DNA from: Salipiger mucosus DSM 16094
GTDB taxonomy: Bacteria > Pseudomonadota > Alphaproteobacteria > Rhodobacterales > Rhodobacteraceae
Direction: 5' to 3'
Assembly (NCBI RefSeq): GCF_000442255.1
Contig: NZ_KE557282.1
Location: 143,322 to 207,321, forward strand
Length of the DNA: 64,000 nucleotides
Of this stretch, positions 63,822-64,000 are shown one piece after another (position 1 is the first letter of the stretch; each line of letters begins with the position of its first letter). The position numbers and the translations under genes are program-made. Below the pieces are notes generated by a model. That model was given only the letters and a program-made list of their open reading frames with translations. It was not told the DNA's origin and did no database searches.

Positions 63822-64000
63822 TTGACCCAGATCGCGCGCGGCGAACTGCTGCTGATCCGCCACGCGCCGGCCGATCACGGCGGGCGGCTCTGCGGCCGGC
63901 GGGACGTGGCCGCGCAGGTTCCGGGGGCGGCCGAACTGGCGCCGCTGCGGGCGCTGCTCGCGGGGTGCATCGCGGTTTCGAGCCCGGCGCGGCGCTGCCG
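63822..64000 (+). CDS. cobC: Histidine phosphatase family protein, probable alpha-ribazole phosphatase, 5' part
   Basis: The frame is open to the end of the window. LLLIRHAPADHGGRLCGRRD contains the phosphohistidine RH motif of the phosphoglycerate mutase-like family, and VSSPARRC at the end is the next conserved block. Next to cobU-cobT-cobS it is most likely CobC, which removes phosphate from alpha-ribazole phosphate. The start may be this TTG (GGAAGG upstream) or the in-frame ATG at 63798. Confidence 0.75.
   Translation, partial: MTQIARGELLLIRHAPADHGGRLCGRRDVAAQVPGAAELAPLRALLAGCIAVSSPARRC

Overview
The window is a continuous stretch of a high-GC alphaproteobacterial chromosome or large replicon. 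The gene families (tripartite tricarboxylate transporter, hydantoinase pair, glycine betaine oxygenase, Na+-NQR, cobalamin nucleotide-loop genes), the dense ATGA-coupled operons and the GC-rich codon use suggest a marine Rhodobacterales (Roseobacter-group) bacterium; this is an inference from content, as no rRNA or other phylogenetic marker is present. I see no tRNA, rRNA, insertion sequence, phage gene or CRISPR array. Almost all of the sequence is coding.

Layout. (1) 1-8352: a plus-strand catabolic operon with a truncated TctA-type permease, a class IV aminotransferase, hydantoinase/oxoprolinase subunits B and A, an acyl-CoA dehydrogenase and an aldehyde dehydrogenase, closed by a converging Lrp/AsnC regulator. 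(2) 8949-19631: a class V aminotransferase-fold enzyme and an MFS carrier with a His-rich tail, then a tightly coupled operon of a flavin monooxygenase, two carboxymuconolactone-decarboxylase/AhpD-type proteins, an opine-dehydrogenase-like enzyme and a four-gene polyamine-type ABC importer. (3) 19553-24293, minus strand: a guanidine-I (ykkC) riboswitch heads a NitT/TauT-type ABC importer, a guanidine-hydrolase-like (GdmH) ureohydrolase and a small protein with a poly-His N-terminus, read here as a guanidine uptake and hydrolysis operon. (4) 24448-28472: AraC regulator, TonB-dependent siderophore receptor and siderophore-esterase-like hydrolase. (5) 28489-34638: methylated-amine catabolism, with a DgcA/N-methylproline demethylase-like flavoenzyme, TetR and LysR regulators and the Rieske oxygenase/reductase pair GbcA-GbcB. 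(6) 34720-42911: a five-heme cytochrome c divergent from a complete nqrABCDEF-apbE-nqrM operon, with an unusually short NqrB, ending in a CBS-domain gene. (7) 42966-45447: a LigD end-joining ligase split into three coupled genes in the order phosphoesterase, ligase, polymerase. (8) 45458-58592: thiolase, aldo/keto reductase, sulfotransferase, an IorAB-type molybdenum hydroxylase, a RibD-like reductase with an MFS exporter, two paralogous cupins, a small NAD(P)-binding protein, an exported tandem CMD protein, a LysR regulator and a PQQ-type sugar dehydrogenase. Five promoters in this block carry the same direct repeat (TCATG repeated with an exact 13-bp period), which suggests one regulon under the local LysR protein. 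(9) 58754-61316: a 3-hydroxybenzoate 4-monooxygenase-like gene broken by one extra base, with a MarR regulator and a well-formed promoter and palindrome. (10) 61480-64000: cobalamin lower-ligand genes cobS, cobT, cobU/cobP and the start of a cobC-like phosphatase.

The most notable findings are the riboswitch-headed guanidine operon, in which a poly-His protein is translationally coupled to the GdmH-like enzyme where HypA/HypB-like nickel chaperones might be expected; the five-site TCATG regulon; the NQR operon whose NqrB lacks the segment that normally carries covalent FMN; and the three-gene LigD. Two frameshifts at short runs (3' end of the polyamine-type ATPase gene; mobA-like gene) are either real lesions or sequence errors.
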